Part shown: one piece after another, positions 22,548 through 33,193 of the stretch
Layout: each line of letters begins with the position of its first letter
Numbering within the stretch: position 1 is the stretch's first letter
Source of the DNA: Bagarius yarrelli
Taxonomy: Eukaryota > Chordata > Actinopteri > Siluriformes > Sisoridae
Length of the DNA: 64,000 nucleotides
Assembly (NCBI GenBank): GCA_005784505.1
Contig: VCAZ01000014.1
Span: forward strand, 1,009,748 to 1,073,747
Reading direction: 5' to 3'
Program-made: the position numbers and the translations under genes
The notes under the pieces: generated by a model
Seen by the model: the letters and a program-made list of their open reading frames with translations, nothing else
Told to the model about the DNA's origin: nothing
Databases searched by the model: none

Positions 22548-22910
22548 AGTGGTAGCTCATATGGTTGAGGTGCTAAGTTGTTGATTGGAAGATCTGGGTT
22601 CAAGTCTTATTAGGTTGGGGTCAGTCTTATTAGGTTGTGGTCAGAGCGCAGGGTCAGCTATGATACAGCGCCCCTGGAGCAGGAAGGGTTTAGAGTCTTG
22701 CTCAAGCACCCAACAGTGGTTGGGTTGTGGGTGGTGGGGCTTGAATCCAGGTGTTTCTGGTCTTCAGATCAACAACTGGCAGTGGTGGAGCTTGAACCCA
22801 GGTCTTCCTGGTCTCGGCAAACTCAGCGCCTTAACCATTTGATCCACCACTGCCCCTTGTTGGGTTCTTGAGCAAAACCCTTAAGCCTTCCTGCTCCAGG
22901 GGCGCTTAGG
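22548..22910 (+). mobile_element. SINE family B, + strand, interrupted by a second SINE
   Basis: The 5' part is 22548-22604 (GGGGCAGTGGTAGCTCATAT, GGTTCAAG). The 3' part resumes at 22857-22910 (TTGTTGGGTTCTTGAGCAAA, CTTCCTGCTCCAGGGGCGCT). The 252 bp between them belong to an oppositely oriented copy. Family B is recognised by the TCCTGCTCCAGGGGCGCTG body, which family A lacks. Confidence 0.85.
22605..22856 (-). mobile_element. SINE family B, − strand, nested insertion
   Basis: Reads in reverse: AGCGCAGGGTCAGCTATGAT, CAGCGCCCCTGGAGCAGGAA, then two successive B-box-like blocks (GGGGCTTGAATCCAGGTG and GAGCTTGAACCCAGGTCT), and ends in CCACCACTGCCCC, the complement of the tRNA-like head. The start is duplicated (TCTTATTAGGTTG at 22605 and 22625). 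The doubled B-box block marks a subfamily seen again at 25708 and 49018. Confidence 0.87.
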
Positions 22911-23454
22911 TCTTCAGTAGAAGTTCAGTCACTACTAGACCTTTAGGTGGAACATCCCACTGCTACCATAAGAGCGTGATGCACAGTCCATTAATAATGG
23001 AGTCCCAATTTAACCACCGGATTTAGAGTCTGAGTCGAGTCATTAGTTCACAAGTTCTTATCTGCCTTAAGGCAGAACATTTTTTATCTAAAACCACAAA
23101 CTGATGCACAATCTGATCTGTTTTTATTCTTAAAGGTCTCTAAAGGTCAGAAAGAAAAAAAAATAACAGGATGTGAGACAGTGACGGATGAAGCGAGGTC
23201 CTCAGTATGAAACTCAAACACACAAAGCTCCGTACTTTCGTCCTTGGTGTAGGTTCGTTTGATCTCTTTAGACTCGAATGCGCTGGCTTATAAAAGTGTG
23301 TATCGGCGCCATCCCTATTCGAGACACTTTAAATGTAGCGGTTTTATTCAGTGGAACAATGAATTCAGAATCGTGATGCTCATGAAAGCATTAAAAATCC
23401 TCAAGGTTTTTATTTTATTTAAACTTTTGACAAAGCAGATTGAAAAAATCATTC
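22911..23454. other. single-copy sequence
   Basis: No recognised repeat or coding domain. The 82-codon frame at 23259-23507 overlaps the adjoining SINE and is not credible. Confidence 0.4.
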
Positions 23455-23625
23455 ATTTTCATTTCATTTACGTTTCTAACATTCGGCAGACGACCTTTTC
23501 TGAGTGACTCATCCGAGAAGTTGGGGATTGAGGGCCCTGCTTAGGGGCCCCAGCAATGGCAGCTTGGTGCCATGATCTTTCCAATGGGTCAACATTTCGA
23601 CACTTCAACCGCTAAGCTTGCACAT
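23455..23625 (-). mobile_element. tRNA-derived SINE, family A, − strand
   Basis: Reverse orientation: TTCGGCAGACGACCTTTTCT (3' tail), GAGGGCCCTGCTTAGGGGCC (body), CAGCAATGGCAGCTTGGTG and a diverged head ending at ACTTCAACCGCTAAGC. An old copy. Confidence 0.87.
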
Positions 23626-23748
23626 CCAGCACTAGATTTTTTTACTGTTATATCCACTAAAAAAACAAACAAATACGGTGACATGGTGAAGGATGGAAAC
23701 GGTGGACACCAGGTATTTTTGTATCAGAATCCAGCTAGTCTTCTTCCA

Positions 23749-23780
<32 letters not shown>

Positions 23781-24041
23781 CCATTTTCCCATCTTCTCTC
23801 ACACATTTCAGGAAAAGGAGGTGGCTGAGGACCGAAAGAAAATCACAACAATAATCCTATCAAAAATCTTCAGCACAATTACAGCTTTCTGGAGAGCGGG
23901 ACTAAGCAGGCAGCGTTGATGAGACCACACACACACACACACACACACTCATGCACAGCCATAGTGGAGCCTAACAAAATTCCAACTAGCCTGTCATCCT
24001 TCGACATCGCAAGCAGGCATGTCCAAACATACTTATGTCAC

Positions 24042-24072
<31 letters not shown>
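23749..24072 (+). repeat. three CA/TG microsatellites
   Basis: AC runs at 23749-23779 and 23926-23949 and a TG run at 24045-24072 within 325 bp. Confidence 0.96.
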
Positions 24073-24075
<3 letters not shown>

Positions 24076-24483
24076 GAAAGATGTCCTAGTTAAATAGTCC
24101 AATATGCCACTCTGTGCACAGATCTGTGTGTGTAGAGTCAAAGAGTTCAGCTGTTTTCTGACTCTCTCTTTCTGTATGAGGATAAAAATTATGCACACAC
24201 AGTATGCCACCACTCAGTTCCGAACTGCTGGTGTTGAAGTTGGCGATCAGAACGATGAGCTTTATTCAGCTCTTTATCTGAATACGACGATCCGCCGATT
24301 TGGAGTGATGTCACACAAAGCCACCGGCGCGAGCGACAAATCTCTATTCAGCACACACAAGCTTTGATCTCGTCCCCTCGGCTCAGCAGGAGATGTTTGT
24401 GCAAGCAATCATCTGTGGTGAATCAAGGGCAAAATCTGCATGCTGACGAATTCCAGAGCACAGCGTAGAGACTCCCGAGCTAC

Positions 24484-24632
24484 TTTACATTTACATCCCC
24501 CACATTAAGGCAAACGAACCTTATTCAAACTGACTGTCAAGGGCTTCGGTCAGGGGCAGTAGCAGCTTGGTGGAATTAAGAATTGAACCCATCAATCATC
24601 AGTTCGATACCTTAACCACCAAACTACCACCT
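24484..24632 (-). mobile_element. tRNA-derived SINE, family A, − strand
   Basis: Reverse orientation: TTTACATTTACATC tail, CAAGGGCTTCGGTCAGGGGC body, GAATTGAACCCATCAAT (B-box complement) and ACCTTAACCACCAAACTACC (head complement). Diverged. Confidence 0.85.
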
Positions 24633-24732
24633 GTGTGTGTTTTGTTCTTTGACATCAATTGTTCTAACAGTAAAACTAGAGAAAAGCCAACGTTTATTCA
24701 AATGTTATTACTAGTTATTAAGGGCTATTTAA

Positions 24733-24832
24733 TCCAGGTGACTGTTAAGGGCCTTGCACAGGGGCAGCTTGGGGGTAATGGGAACTGAGAGCATGATTCA
24801 ACATCTTAGCCACTGAGCTACCATTTACTGCA
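24733..24832 (-). mobile_element. SINE family A fragment, − strand
   Basis: Reverse orientation: AAGGGCCTTGCACAGGGGCA, then a decayed B-box and ATCTTAGCCACTGAGCTACC. The ACTGAGCTACC head end is repeated again just downstream (24822-24832). The 3' tail is missing. Confidence 0.78.
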
Positions 24833-25129
24833 CTGAGCTACCAGTTACAGCAAGAAGTTACTTGCTGTAACTTCTTTATGTTTACAGACGTGACATAATG
24901 TGTGTCTACCTACAATAACGGAAAAATTATAAAACAACTTTACAAGATTAGTAAAGAGAAGAAGGTAAAGAAGGTATTGTACTTCTCAATAATTCACTTC
25001 GGATTATTTTTAAACAAAGATATTACAGACTGCAGCTTTAAGATGGTCGTTATTGACTTTCATGCATGAATCATAAGATTTACATCATAATGATGTGTTT
25101 ACTTTGCTAAGTATTAAAGAATTATTTAA

Positions 25130-25268
25130 GTGGTGGCTAATGGTTAAGGTGTTGGACTACCAACCTGAAAATTGTGGTGGTTAAAGTGTAGTTAAGGTGT
25201 TGGGCTGCTTATTGAAAGATCAGGGTTCGATTCTCAGCACCACTAATTTGGGCGCCTGAGCAATAAAT
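25130..25268 (+). mobile_element. SINE family A, + strand, duplicated head
   Basis: Two tRNA-like heads in a row: AATGGTTAAGGTGTTGGACT at 25140, then GTTAAGGTGTTGGGCTGCTT at 25191, followed by one B-box (CAGGGTTCGATTCTCAGC) and a truncated body (GGGCGCCTGAGCAA). The 3' tail is lost. It may be one SINE inserted in another or a small duplication. Confidence 0.82.
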
Positions 25269-25707
25269 GATACTTCGTAAATCAGCACAAACATGTTTCA
25301 ACTCTTTAAAGGGTTTAGATCTCAGAGTGTAACTTTCCAACTCCTCCTCCGGGTCTCCATCTGCCTGAGGATTGGCCCGGGATCCGATTCAGACATATAG
25401 TTCTGGAGCGGTGCTGTGTGCGAGAGTCCCCTGCGGAGAGGTTGCGAGCTGCTCTTGTCAAATCATGTTGTGGAGATTTTCACCCCGTTGACCCTCCACC
25501 AGCACAGCCGATATGAGAGCCGGAGCCAACAAAGCGTGAACAGAGCACAGCAAAGCCTGACGCAGGAACTAACAGCACTGGGTGACAGATGAGCGCACCA
25601 AGCCGTGTCACATGTCACAGCAAGGATTCAAAATAAAGAACTTTTTCTGCAGCAGTTTGGATTTAAGTTACTGAAATGACTAATGATGTAAATGCCTTAA
25701 TTTTGTC
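25269..25707. other. single-copy sequence
   Basis: GC-richer, high-complexity segment at 25330-25620 without repeats or ORFs of note. Confidence 0.4.
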
Positions 25708-25999
25708 ACATATACTTTTTTACAGCAGAGTGAAATTTTCTTTTTCGCATATCCCATCTTAGTAAGTTGGGGGTCAGAGCGCAGGGTCGGCTATGATGCA
25801 GCGCCCCTGGAGCAGGAAGGGTTTAGGGTCTTGCTCAAGGACCCAGCAGTGGTTGGCTTGCCGGTGGTGGGGCTTAAATCCAGGTCTTTCTGGTCTCCAG
25901 ATCAACAGCTGGCGGTGGTGGGCCTTAAACCCAGTTCTTCCTCGTCTCCTGGTCACCATTTGAGCCACCACTACCCTATTTGAGCCACCACTGCCCCTG
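25708..25999 (-). mobile_element. SINE family B, − strand, near full length
   Basis: Reverse orientation from the tail (CACATATACTTTTTTACAGC, TTTCGCATATCCCATCTTAG) through AGCGCAGGGTCGGCTATGAT and GCGCCCCTGGAGCAGGAAGG, two B-box-like blocks (GGGGCTTAAATCCAGGTC, GGGCCTTAAACCCAGTTC), to the head CCACCACTGCCCC. The head end TTTGAGCCACCACT is itself duplicated near 25960 and 25979. An 81-codon frame here is a translation of the SINE. Confidence 0.93.
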
Positions 26000-26405
26000 A
26001 TACAGTATGACAATAACAAATAAGATGTGGGATTTCGGGTTTTAAGCTCTAAATTGATTAAAAGTCACTGATTCGCTTACAAACATTAGGTTTTTTTATA
26101 TCTTCTATAATCACATATCACCTGTATAACTAAAATTCATCCAGCTCCCGATGCTGTTAGTACCGGGTTTCCCTCAGCAGAACTTTTTTGTTATGTTTGA
26201 CTGCTTTTAGCCTCCACTGATATGAAAAAGCTGTTGTGTTTAAAGCAGCAGGAGAGCAGGGCACCAGCGGTGACAGAGACGCTGGTGGAGGTGCTGGACA
26301 ACGTGTCTCTGTCTTCAGCGGGTAGGACAACAAACAGCCGGGAAACAACAAGCTGCTGCACTGACAACACAACATCTACCAGCTATTAGAGTGGAGGCCA
26401 AGCTG

Positions 26406-26406
<1 letters not shown>
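26000..26406. other. single-copy sequence
   Basis: No transposon recognised. The 72-codon minus-strand frame at 26157-26375 has a Pro/Ser-rich composition but no domain. Confidence 0.4.
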
Positions 26407-26468
<62 letters not shown>

Positions 26469-26540
26469 GAATTTGGCAGCAGTTCCTGATGTATTTTCTA
26501 TTCATTTTCAGAGCTTTAATGGTAACAAATGTTTTCTTTA

Positions 26541-26608
<68 letters not shown>
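26407..26608 (+). repeat. (TG)n, (TC)n and (AC)n microsatellites
   Basis: TG at 26407-26466 (60 bp), TC at 26543-26583, then AC at 26585-26608. The frames reading Cys-Val or Ser-Leu repeats are artefacts. Confidence 0.97.
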
Positions 26609-26742
26609 GTATTTTAAATATATCTGGAACTTGGCCACGGTTTCTATAACACTAACTTCCCCAACTAATAACATGAAACAGTACATTAGTGAATTACACC
26701 AGCTGCTCGGTTCCGATTAGTCAAAATGTGTTTATTTATTTA

Positions 26743-26869
26743 TACTTTTACATTTGGGGCATTTGGCAGACACTCTAACCCTAGGGTAACATAAATGTAT
26801 GTTATGTTTCAATCAACTGAGCAGTTGAGGGTCAGGGGCCTTGCTTAGGGGCCACAGCAGTGGCAGCTA
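26743..26869 (-). mobile_element. SINE family A, − strand, 5'-truncated
   Basis: Reverse orientation: ACATTTGGGGCATTTGGCAG tail, TGAGCAGTTGAGGGTCAGGG, CCTTGCTTAGGGGCC body. It stops after GCAGTGGCAGCT, so the tRNA-like head is absent. Confidence 0.87.
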
Positions 26870-26924
26870 AATTGTGTACTTTGATTGTTTTCGCGGTTCA
26901 TTGTCATTGTGTAAGGTACGTGTA

Positions 26925-27052
26925 CAGAGCCAATGAAATGCTTTTTTCGCATATCCCATCTTAGTAAGTTGGGGGTCAGAGCGCAGGGTCAGTTATGATA
27001 CAGCGCCCCTGGAGCAGGAAGGGTTAAGGGTCTTGCTCAAGGACCCAACAAT
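26925..27052 (-). mobile_element. SINE family B, − strand, 5'-truncated
   Basis: Reverse orientation: TTTTTCGCATATCCCATCTT, GGTCAGAGCGCAGGGTCAGT, CGCCCCTGGAGCAGGAAGGG, stopping after CTTGCTCAAGGACCCAACAA. The head is absent. It follows the truncated family A copy by about 55 bp. Confidence 0.87.
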
Positions 27053-27229
27053 TTCCCTGAACTACTAAAGGCAGGATATTCATCAAACCCATTTCTGAAA
27101 TCGGAGATATGCTGAGCTCTTAGTCTTTGAATAATCATCTAAAAATGTAAAATTCTAATCTTCTGATAATAAAACTAATAAATTTGTAATAAAGATGGTG
27201 ATTATTGATTGAGATCTGTAATAGGAATC

Positions 27230-28270
27230 AGTTATTGGGAACAATGATAATATCTGATCAATGTTGATCAGTGGTAAAGAACAATATTGATTAGTAATTG
27301 GAATCGGTAATGTCGATCAGTGATTGGGATCAATAATGTTGATCAGTGATTAAGATCAATAACATTGATTAGTGATTGGGATCAGTAATGTTAATTAGTG
27401 ATTAGGATCAGTAATGTTGATCAGTGATTGAGATCATTAATAGTAATCAGTGATTGGGATCACTAATGTTGATTGGATCGTTAATAGTGATCAGTGATTG
27501 GAATTTGTTAGGGTAATCAGTAAATGGGATCAGTAATGTTAATCAGTGACTGAGATCAATTATGTTGATCAGTGACTGAGATCAATTATGTTGATCAGTG
27601 ATTGAGATCATTAATAGTAATCAGTGATTGGGATCAGTAATGTTGATTGGGATCATTAATAGTGATCAGTGATTTGAATTTGTTAGGGTAATCAGTAATT
27701 GGGATCAGTAATGTTGACTGGGATCATTTATAGTGATCAGTGATTGGAATTTGTTAGGGTAATCAGTAATTGGGATCAGTAATGTTAATCAGTGACTGAG
27801 CTCAATTATGTTGATCAGTGATTGAGATCATTAATAGTAATCAGTGACTGGGATCAGTAATGTTGATTGGGATCATTTATAGTGATCAGCGATTGGAATT
27901 CATTAGGGTAATCAGTAATTGGGATCAGTAATGTTGATTGGGATCATTTATAGTGATCAGTGATTGGAATTTGTTAGGGTAATCAGTAATTGGGATCAGT
28001 AATGTTGATTGGGATCATTTATAGTGATCAGTGATTGGAATTTGTTAGGGTAATCAGTAATTGGGATCATCAGTAATGTTGACTGGGATCATTTATAGTG
28101 ATCAGCGATTGGAATTTGTTAGGGTAATCAGTAATTGGGATCAGTAATGTTGATTGGGATCATTTATAGTGATCAGCGATTGGAATTCATTAGGGTAATC
28201 AGTAATTGGGATCAGTAATAGTAATCAGTGATTGTGATCAGTAATATTGATCAGTGATTAGGATAAGTGA
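27230..28270 (+). repeat. GATC-rich minisatellite, 26-bp unit and 71-bp higher-order unit
   Basis: The first part is 26-bp units near GATCAGTGATTGGGATCA plus GTAATGTT. From about 27640 a 71-bp higher-order unit takes over, made of three diverged submotifs (GATCATTTATAGTGATCAG, GAATTTGTTAGGGTAATCAG, TAATTGGGATCAGTAATG). Exact 71-bp spacing is seen between 27931 and 28002 and between 28076 and 28147; one unit is 3 bp longer. Confidence 0.95.
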
Positions 28271-28548
28271 GGGCGATCTTTTATTCATTTGTTTAAATTT
28301 TTTATTTTAATGAAAATTAATTTGATTTATATTAATCACTTTATTTATCTCAGTCCCCAGACGTGTTTTAGTTAAGATGCGGAACTATTTCATTAAATAT
28401 TTTTCTATAAAACTCATATTGTTTTACTGACCCAAACAAAACAGAACTTAGAACAAAGCTTTAACACTGGCGGTTAGGCTTAAAAGATGTATGTGCTTCG
28501 GAAAAAGACAGGCTGAAATTACAGAGTCGTTGCCTCAGCCGTGTGGAC

Positions 28549-28576
28549 ATACACACACACACACACACACACACAC
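28549..28576 (+). repeat. (AC)n microsatellite
   Basis: 28 bp of AC repeat. Confidence 0.96.
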
Positions 28577-28921
28577 CACATGGTAAATCAGAGTAGAAAT
28601 GCAGAGCAGGCAGAAATGCGTTCGAAGTGTTTAGTGATGGAGAATGTGTGTGGATGTGTGTAGATTACACTCTGGTTGGTTGCACACTAAAATGTAATAA
28701 CCTGTAAACGATGTTGGTATATGGATAATGTATGATTTGGCAGCGGCGCAGTAATCGCATGCCGGCTTGTGTGGAAATGTTCCACATTACTGAGTTCAAT
28801 TAACATTCTTCACAGTGATACAGATGTTGTTGCAGGTAATATCCTGTAAATTTTTACAAAAATCACCAGATAAAAAAAAATACACAGGATGCAAAGTAAA
28901 TGGAGAAAAATAACTGCTTAA
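28577..28921. other. single-copy sequence
   Basis: Ordinary high-complexity sequence, with a homeodomain-type CAATTAAC core near 28797. No gene is supported. Confidence 0.35.
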
Positions 28922-29130
28922 CGATCAGTAATGGCGATCAGTAATCAGGGTTCGGGATCATTAATGGTGATCAGTGTTTAGGATCATTAATGATCAGTAA
29001 TTGGGATCAGTAATGGTGATCAGTAATCAGGGTTTAGAAATGAATTGCAGAAATGATTGGGATTGGTTATCGGGATGGTTAATGATGATCAGTGATGGTG
29101 ATCAGTAATTGGTGTTTAGCAATAAAGATT
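28922..29130 (+). repeat. second, degenerate block of the GATC-rich minisatellite
   Basis: Same submotifs as 27230-28270 (GATCAGTAATGGCGATCAGT, GGGATCAGTAATGGTGATC), but shorter and more decayed, about 650 bp downstream of the main array. Confidence 0.85.
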
Positions 29131-30356
29131 ATTGTACCGGTAATGTTCCCTGTTGAGGACTTTACATGCCTAGATGTTCCTCCAGGTCATTTATCCCCCC
29201 AAAACAGCTGCATTTGACATCATGGGTCTATTATTGTCCTATTAGGAGTCGCTCAGAGACACGCGACAGACAAGTCACAAAGACGCCTCAGGACCTTTAA
29301 CCTTTGATCTGATTAATTTTCCATAATCCAGACTCGCCTTTAACTTCCACTGTCTATGTTAATATCATTATTCCTGCCCGGTGTCCTGCTTCGAGGCCAT
29401 TCTAACAGCACGGCCGGCGTTAATATTTCATATACATGTACAGCCATAAAACACCAACTGACAATTTAATTAGATGCCAATGCTTCTGATGAATAACACT
29501 CAGCGCTACGCATCTAATCTCACATTTAACAATGAAATCAATACCTGCATCAATCATCCAGGCTTCAGCACACGGACTGACACAGAGCAAATAAAAACAT
29601 ATTTTTAATACGAGCGCTGACATGAAGCTCGCAGGAGGACCGAGAGACATGTGACCAAATTGGAGCAGGCCACAATTTATTCCTCTGCTCAGGTTAAGTT
29701 TGTTTAGCGCTGTAATTTGACACCAGACGAGTGTAGTAAATTCTGCTAACTTGTTTGTTCAGAGAGCTTTCTAAGCAAGATTGTTTTGGTAAGTTGGATT
29801 TGCTGTGGCGTTTGGTGACGGCGTTCAGAGCTGAGAAACGTGAACGAACACATTAACACACACCAGGAATAACAAACAAGACAGCACATAAGGATCGCAC
29901 CTAAAAAAACTTTAAACAAAGAAACACATCCTGAGCTCAAGATGTCCTAGGGTTTAAAACATGTTCCATGTACAAATCCCAGCACCCCAATTTAAAAAAA
30001 AAAAACAGGAACCTTAGGGTACAAACCAATGACAAAACAGAAATCGATCCATCCGTAATCGCAAACGTTTCTACTATTTAGTGTGTGAAAACCAGCATGT
30101 GAGGTGATTAGTATGTCTGAATCATTAGTATGTGAAAAAAACAGTAGGTGAAAGTTCCCGAATGATCCACTACCTCCGCCAGGATTCTAAAGCAGCAACT
30201 CGCCGTATTCCAAAATGGCAGAAAACTGCGATACAGTTTGTGAGCTAAAAGTAGTTTTACATATTTTAGTATTAAAATATTGTTCCTTGTAGTTTAATTT
30301 CACTAATTTATCATCATCCAACGTAAATACCATCCTAATTAAATTCACTCTGCTGT
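29131..30356. other. single-copy region, candidate regulatory DNA
   Basis: 29140-29960 is high-complexity and free of repeats, with ACAATTTAATTAGATGCC near 29461. 29960-30356 is AT-rich and ordinary. Open frames of 64-76 codons on the minus strand carry no recognisable domain. Confidence 0.35.
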
Positions 30357-30536
30357 GATAGTAGCTCAGTGGTTAAGGTGCTGGACTGCTAATTGGAAGA
30401 TCGGTGTTCGATTCCCAGAATCACCGAGTTGCTACTGTTGGGCCCCTGAGCAAGGCCCTTAACCTCGAATTGCTTAGTTGTATAAAAGAAATAAGTATAA
30501 GTTGCTCTGGATAAGGACGTCTGCCAATGTAAATGT
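30357..30536 (+). mobile_element. tRNA-derived SINE, family A, + strand, near full length
   Basis: Head TAGCTCAGTGGTTAAGGTGC, B-box TCGGTGTTCGATTCCCAG, body TGTTGGGCCCCTGAGCAAGG, tail AAGTTGCTCTGGATAAGG and GTCTGCCAATGTAAATGT. All modules are present. Confidence 0.95.
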
Positions 30537-30577
30537 CACGTGACAATATCAAGTACCTCCGAAGTTCATTTATACTA

Positions 30578-30763
30578 TATACATTTACAGCATTTGGCGG
30601 ACGTCCTTATGCAGAGTCATTTACATCTATCTCTTTTATATAACTTCGCAATTCCGGGTTAAGGGCCTTGCTCAGGGGCCCAGTAGTGCTAGTGCTGGAA
30701 ATCAAACACTGATCTTTTAATTAGCAGTCCAACGCTTCAACCACACTTTAACCACCACTTTCT
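30578..30763 (-). mobile_element. tRNA-derived SINE, family A, − strand
   Basis: Complement of a full copy: ACATTTACAGCATTTGGCGG tail, GGGTTAAGGGCCTTGCTCAG body, TTAGCAGTCCAACGCTTCAA and CTTTAACCACCACTTT head. It lies 41 bp from the oppositely oriented copy at 30357, so the two form an inverted pair. Confidence 0.93.
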
Positions 30764-30832
30764 CTATAGAACATACATATTTAATGGTGGGAAATTACAT
30801 ACTAACCGACATGTAGTACACTTAAGAAGGCA

Positions 30833-30999
30833 AGGGGGCGACTCAGTGGTTAAGGTGTTGGACTGCTAACTGGGAGATTGTTGACTTGATTTCCAGAACC
30901 ACCAAGTAACCACTGCTGGGTCCTTAAGCAAGGCCTTTAACCCCCGAATGTAAATCTCTCAGTTTAAGAGCATCTACCAAATGCTGTTCATGGAAATGT
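30833..30999 (+). mobile_element. tRNA-derived SINE, family A, + strand
   Basis: Head GACTCAGTGGTTAAGGTGTT, B-box-like TGACTTGATTTCCAGAACC, body ACTGCTGGGTCCTTAAGCAA, tail CATCTACCAAATGCTG. Third family A copy within 650 bp. Confidence 0.91.
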
Positions 31000-31138
31000 C
31001 AGGAGGTGGTAACGCCACGGCAGTACTTTTTATTTTCAACGACGTCCCAGTACACCACATTCGACTTTTTTTTTCCAGATCGCATCACATCTGTTTAAGT
31101 GACATTATTTGTTTAGAAGTAACATGACGTGGCCAGCG

Positions 31139-31260
31139 CTGTGCTGCAGTGGGTTAAGGTGCCGGAACCCACATGTGCAGGTTATTGCGCGCCGGTGACC
31201 CGGGTTCAGTTCCAGCTTAGGTACTTTCCAGTCCCACCCCTTCTCTCTCTCTAACACCCC
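31139..31260 (+). mobile_element. tRNA-like SINE or tRNA pseudogene-type repeat, + strand
   Basis: An A-box-like GCAGTGGGTTAAGGTGCC and a strong B-box GACCCGGGTTCAGTTCCAGC, followed by a short C/T-rich body with TCTCTCTCTAACACC. It differs from families A and B. It lacks a proper tRNA clover-leaf 3' half, so it is not called as a tRNA gene. Confidence 0.6.
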
Positions 31261-32276
31261 CCCCGAACCTTCCCTAAATGCAGCTTATAAACATAACAGG
31301 GACTTTACTAATATTGTTTTTTAGATCTGTTACCTTCCAGTGGGTTTTTAGTACAATAACCTGGTGTTATGTAACGGTTGTTTGTATTTACAGCTTTACC
31401 TCACTGTAAAACGCTGCAGTTTCTCTAATCAGGGAGACGGTTGTTATATACGACTCAATTTAATGATAAAATGTCAAGTTAAATGCTTTTTGATGAAGCA
31501 AACAGCTGCACAGGCAGACCTATAGATGCCACTGCCTTCGGAAAAGATGGAGAAATTTTACACCATTTTGATTATTCAGTTAATTCGCTGAGTGACGGAA
31601 CATAAACGCAATCTTTCAGTAATGAAACACAGCACAGGGGAAAGTCAGGGCTGATGTAATGGTGGGTAACAGAGCCAGAATCAACTAATTATAATTTAAT
31701 TACAGATCTAGCATTATTTGTTTGCTTGTTGGGCTTTTTTTGTTTAATTGTTTAATTAAAGCTCAACTAAAGTCATATTAAATATTTAGTTTTTCAACAC
31801 AACAATAAAATGTGTCATTAACCATTCAGCCAAATTTGATTGATTTAAAAAAACAGATCATTAGCCGTCTTTTGCATGCTAAATTTTGTCTGGCACTGTC
31901 GAAACCACGCCCACTTGTGGGAAAAGCCACCTCTTTTTCATATAATCGTTTTAAGAAAATTTCCATAAGGAGATCGAGCCGTTTCTTAAATTATAACAGT
32001 CAGGAAATATGCATTTACGCGAGGAGTCACAACTAGCTAACTGTAGGCTGTGACTGATGTTAATGACGGTAACTCATTATTGGGCGGGAAAACAACTGAT
32101 GCTAATGAGCTACATTATGGAAAGGGTCCATGCTTGATGACTAGCTATGATTTTATCCCCACCCAAAAAATCAGACCATGAAAAACAGGCTAACACAATT
32201 CAGTATTAAGTTACATTACAGCAACTCATGTCATGACTTCACACAACACATCGGAAGAAGGAGCTGGGAAATGTAC
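31261..32276. other. single-copy sequence
   Basis: No repeat recognised. The 74-codon frame at 31812-32036 has no domain or context. Confidence 0.4.
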
Positions 32277-32330
32277 GTTTACATTTACAGCATTTAGCAG
32301 ACGCACAAAAGTGCTCTGAGTCGCATCATT
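32277..32330 (-). mobile_element. SINE family A 3'-tail fragment, − strand
   Basis: Only the 3' tail complement is present (TTTACATTTACAGCATTTAG, CAGACGC) and then the match ends. A 5'-truncated remnant. Confidence 0.65.
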
Positions 32331-33041
32331 AAACAGTTCGATGCCGGTACAATAGATCACAAATCGGTGTAACAACAACAAAAACTGCTGAAAGAGCAGC
32401 ATAGCGAGCAGCGCCATGACCGATAACGAGGTGTGCTACGCAAATGCAGTGCTCAAAAACTGATGGACTCAAAGGGCTGCGATTAGCTTTCCCCCTCACA
32501 CGCCAGTCGAAACACACATTTCTCGAATTCCTCTAAAGCGAGAGAATAAAACCGCTGAGCAAACGACGGCGGAAAGTCAAGTACGAGAGCAAAGTCCCGC
32601 CACAGAGGATAAGCTAAAATCGGCTACTCTTTTAATTCCATTCACATGATTTCAAGTTCCGTATTCCAGTCTTTTTTATGTACATTTTAACCCCTTTTAT
32701 TTAAACTTCACTCTCTTTTTATTTAATATTAACTCTCGAGTTGACTTTATATTTCAGCTGGATAGTTTTTCAGTTTTTCTGTTTAAAGTTGAGTTTTTTA
32801 TGATTATTCACGCTTTCTTTACCAATAGAAGCTCGACTTTAACTTAAATCTTAAATAAAATGAATTTTAAATTGTAATTTTTTCTGTTATTTTTAAGGTT
32901 AAAGTTGGTTTTATCGAAATGTCTCCCAGTGTATTTGAATCGAGTCTGACTGTTTATGTAAAGTGACTTATTATTTACATTTAGCATTTTTTTATTGAAA
33001 ATGACTCGTTTTGCAAGAAAATATCTGAATTGTTTCTTACA
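32331..33041. other. single-copy sequence
   Basis: The first 250 bp are high-complexity, then AT-rich ordinary sequence. Two minus-strand frames near 32226-32517 have no recognisable domain. Confidence 0.4.
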
Positions 33042-33193
33042 TTTCCAGCATTTTGGCAGACGTTTTTATCCAGAGAGATTTACTTTTATCTCTTTTTACA
33101 ACTGAGCAATTGGGGGTTAAGGGCCTTGCTCAGGGGCCACGCAGTGGTGGCTTGGTGGAGCTCAAACACCTTAACCATGAGCTTCCCACTTTC
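33042..33193 (-). mobile_element. tRNA-derived SINE, family A, − strand
   Basis: Reverse orientation: TTTCCAGCATTTTGGCAGAC, ACAACTGAGCAATTGGGGGT, TAAGGGCCTTGCTCAGGGGC, then a shortened head (CACCTTAACCATGAGCTTCC). Confidence 0.9.

Noticed and set aside
27230..28270. TTAGGG within the GATC array as an interstitial telomere repeat
   Set aside because: TTAGGG occurs only once per 71-bp unit and never in tandem.
31139..31220. Possible true tRNA gene
   Set aside because: A- and B-box-like blocks are present, but no complete clover-leaf with paired acceptor stem was found; a SINE head is the better reading.
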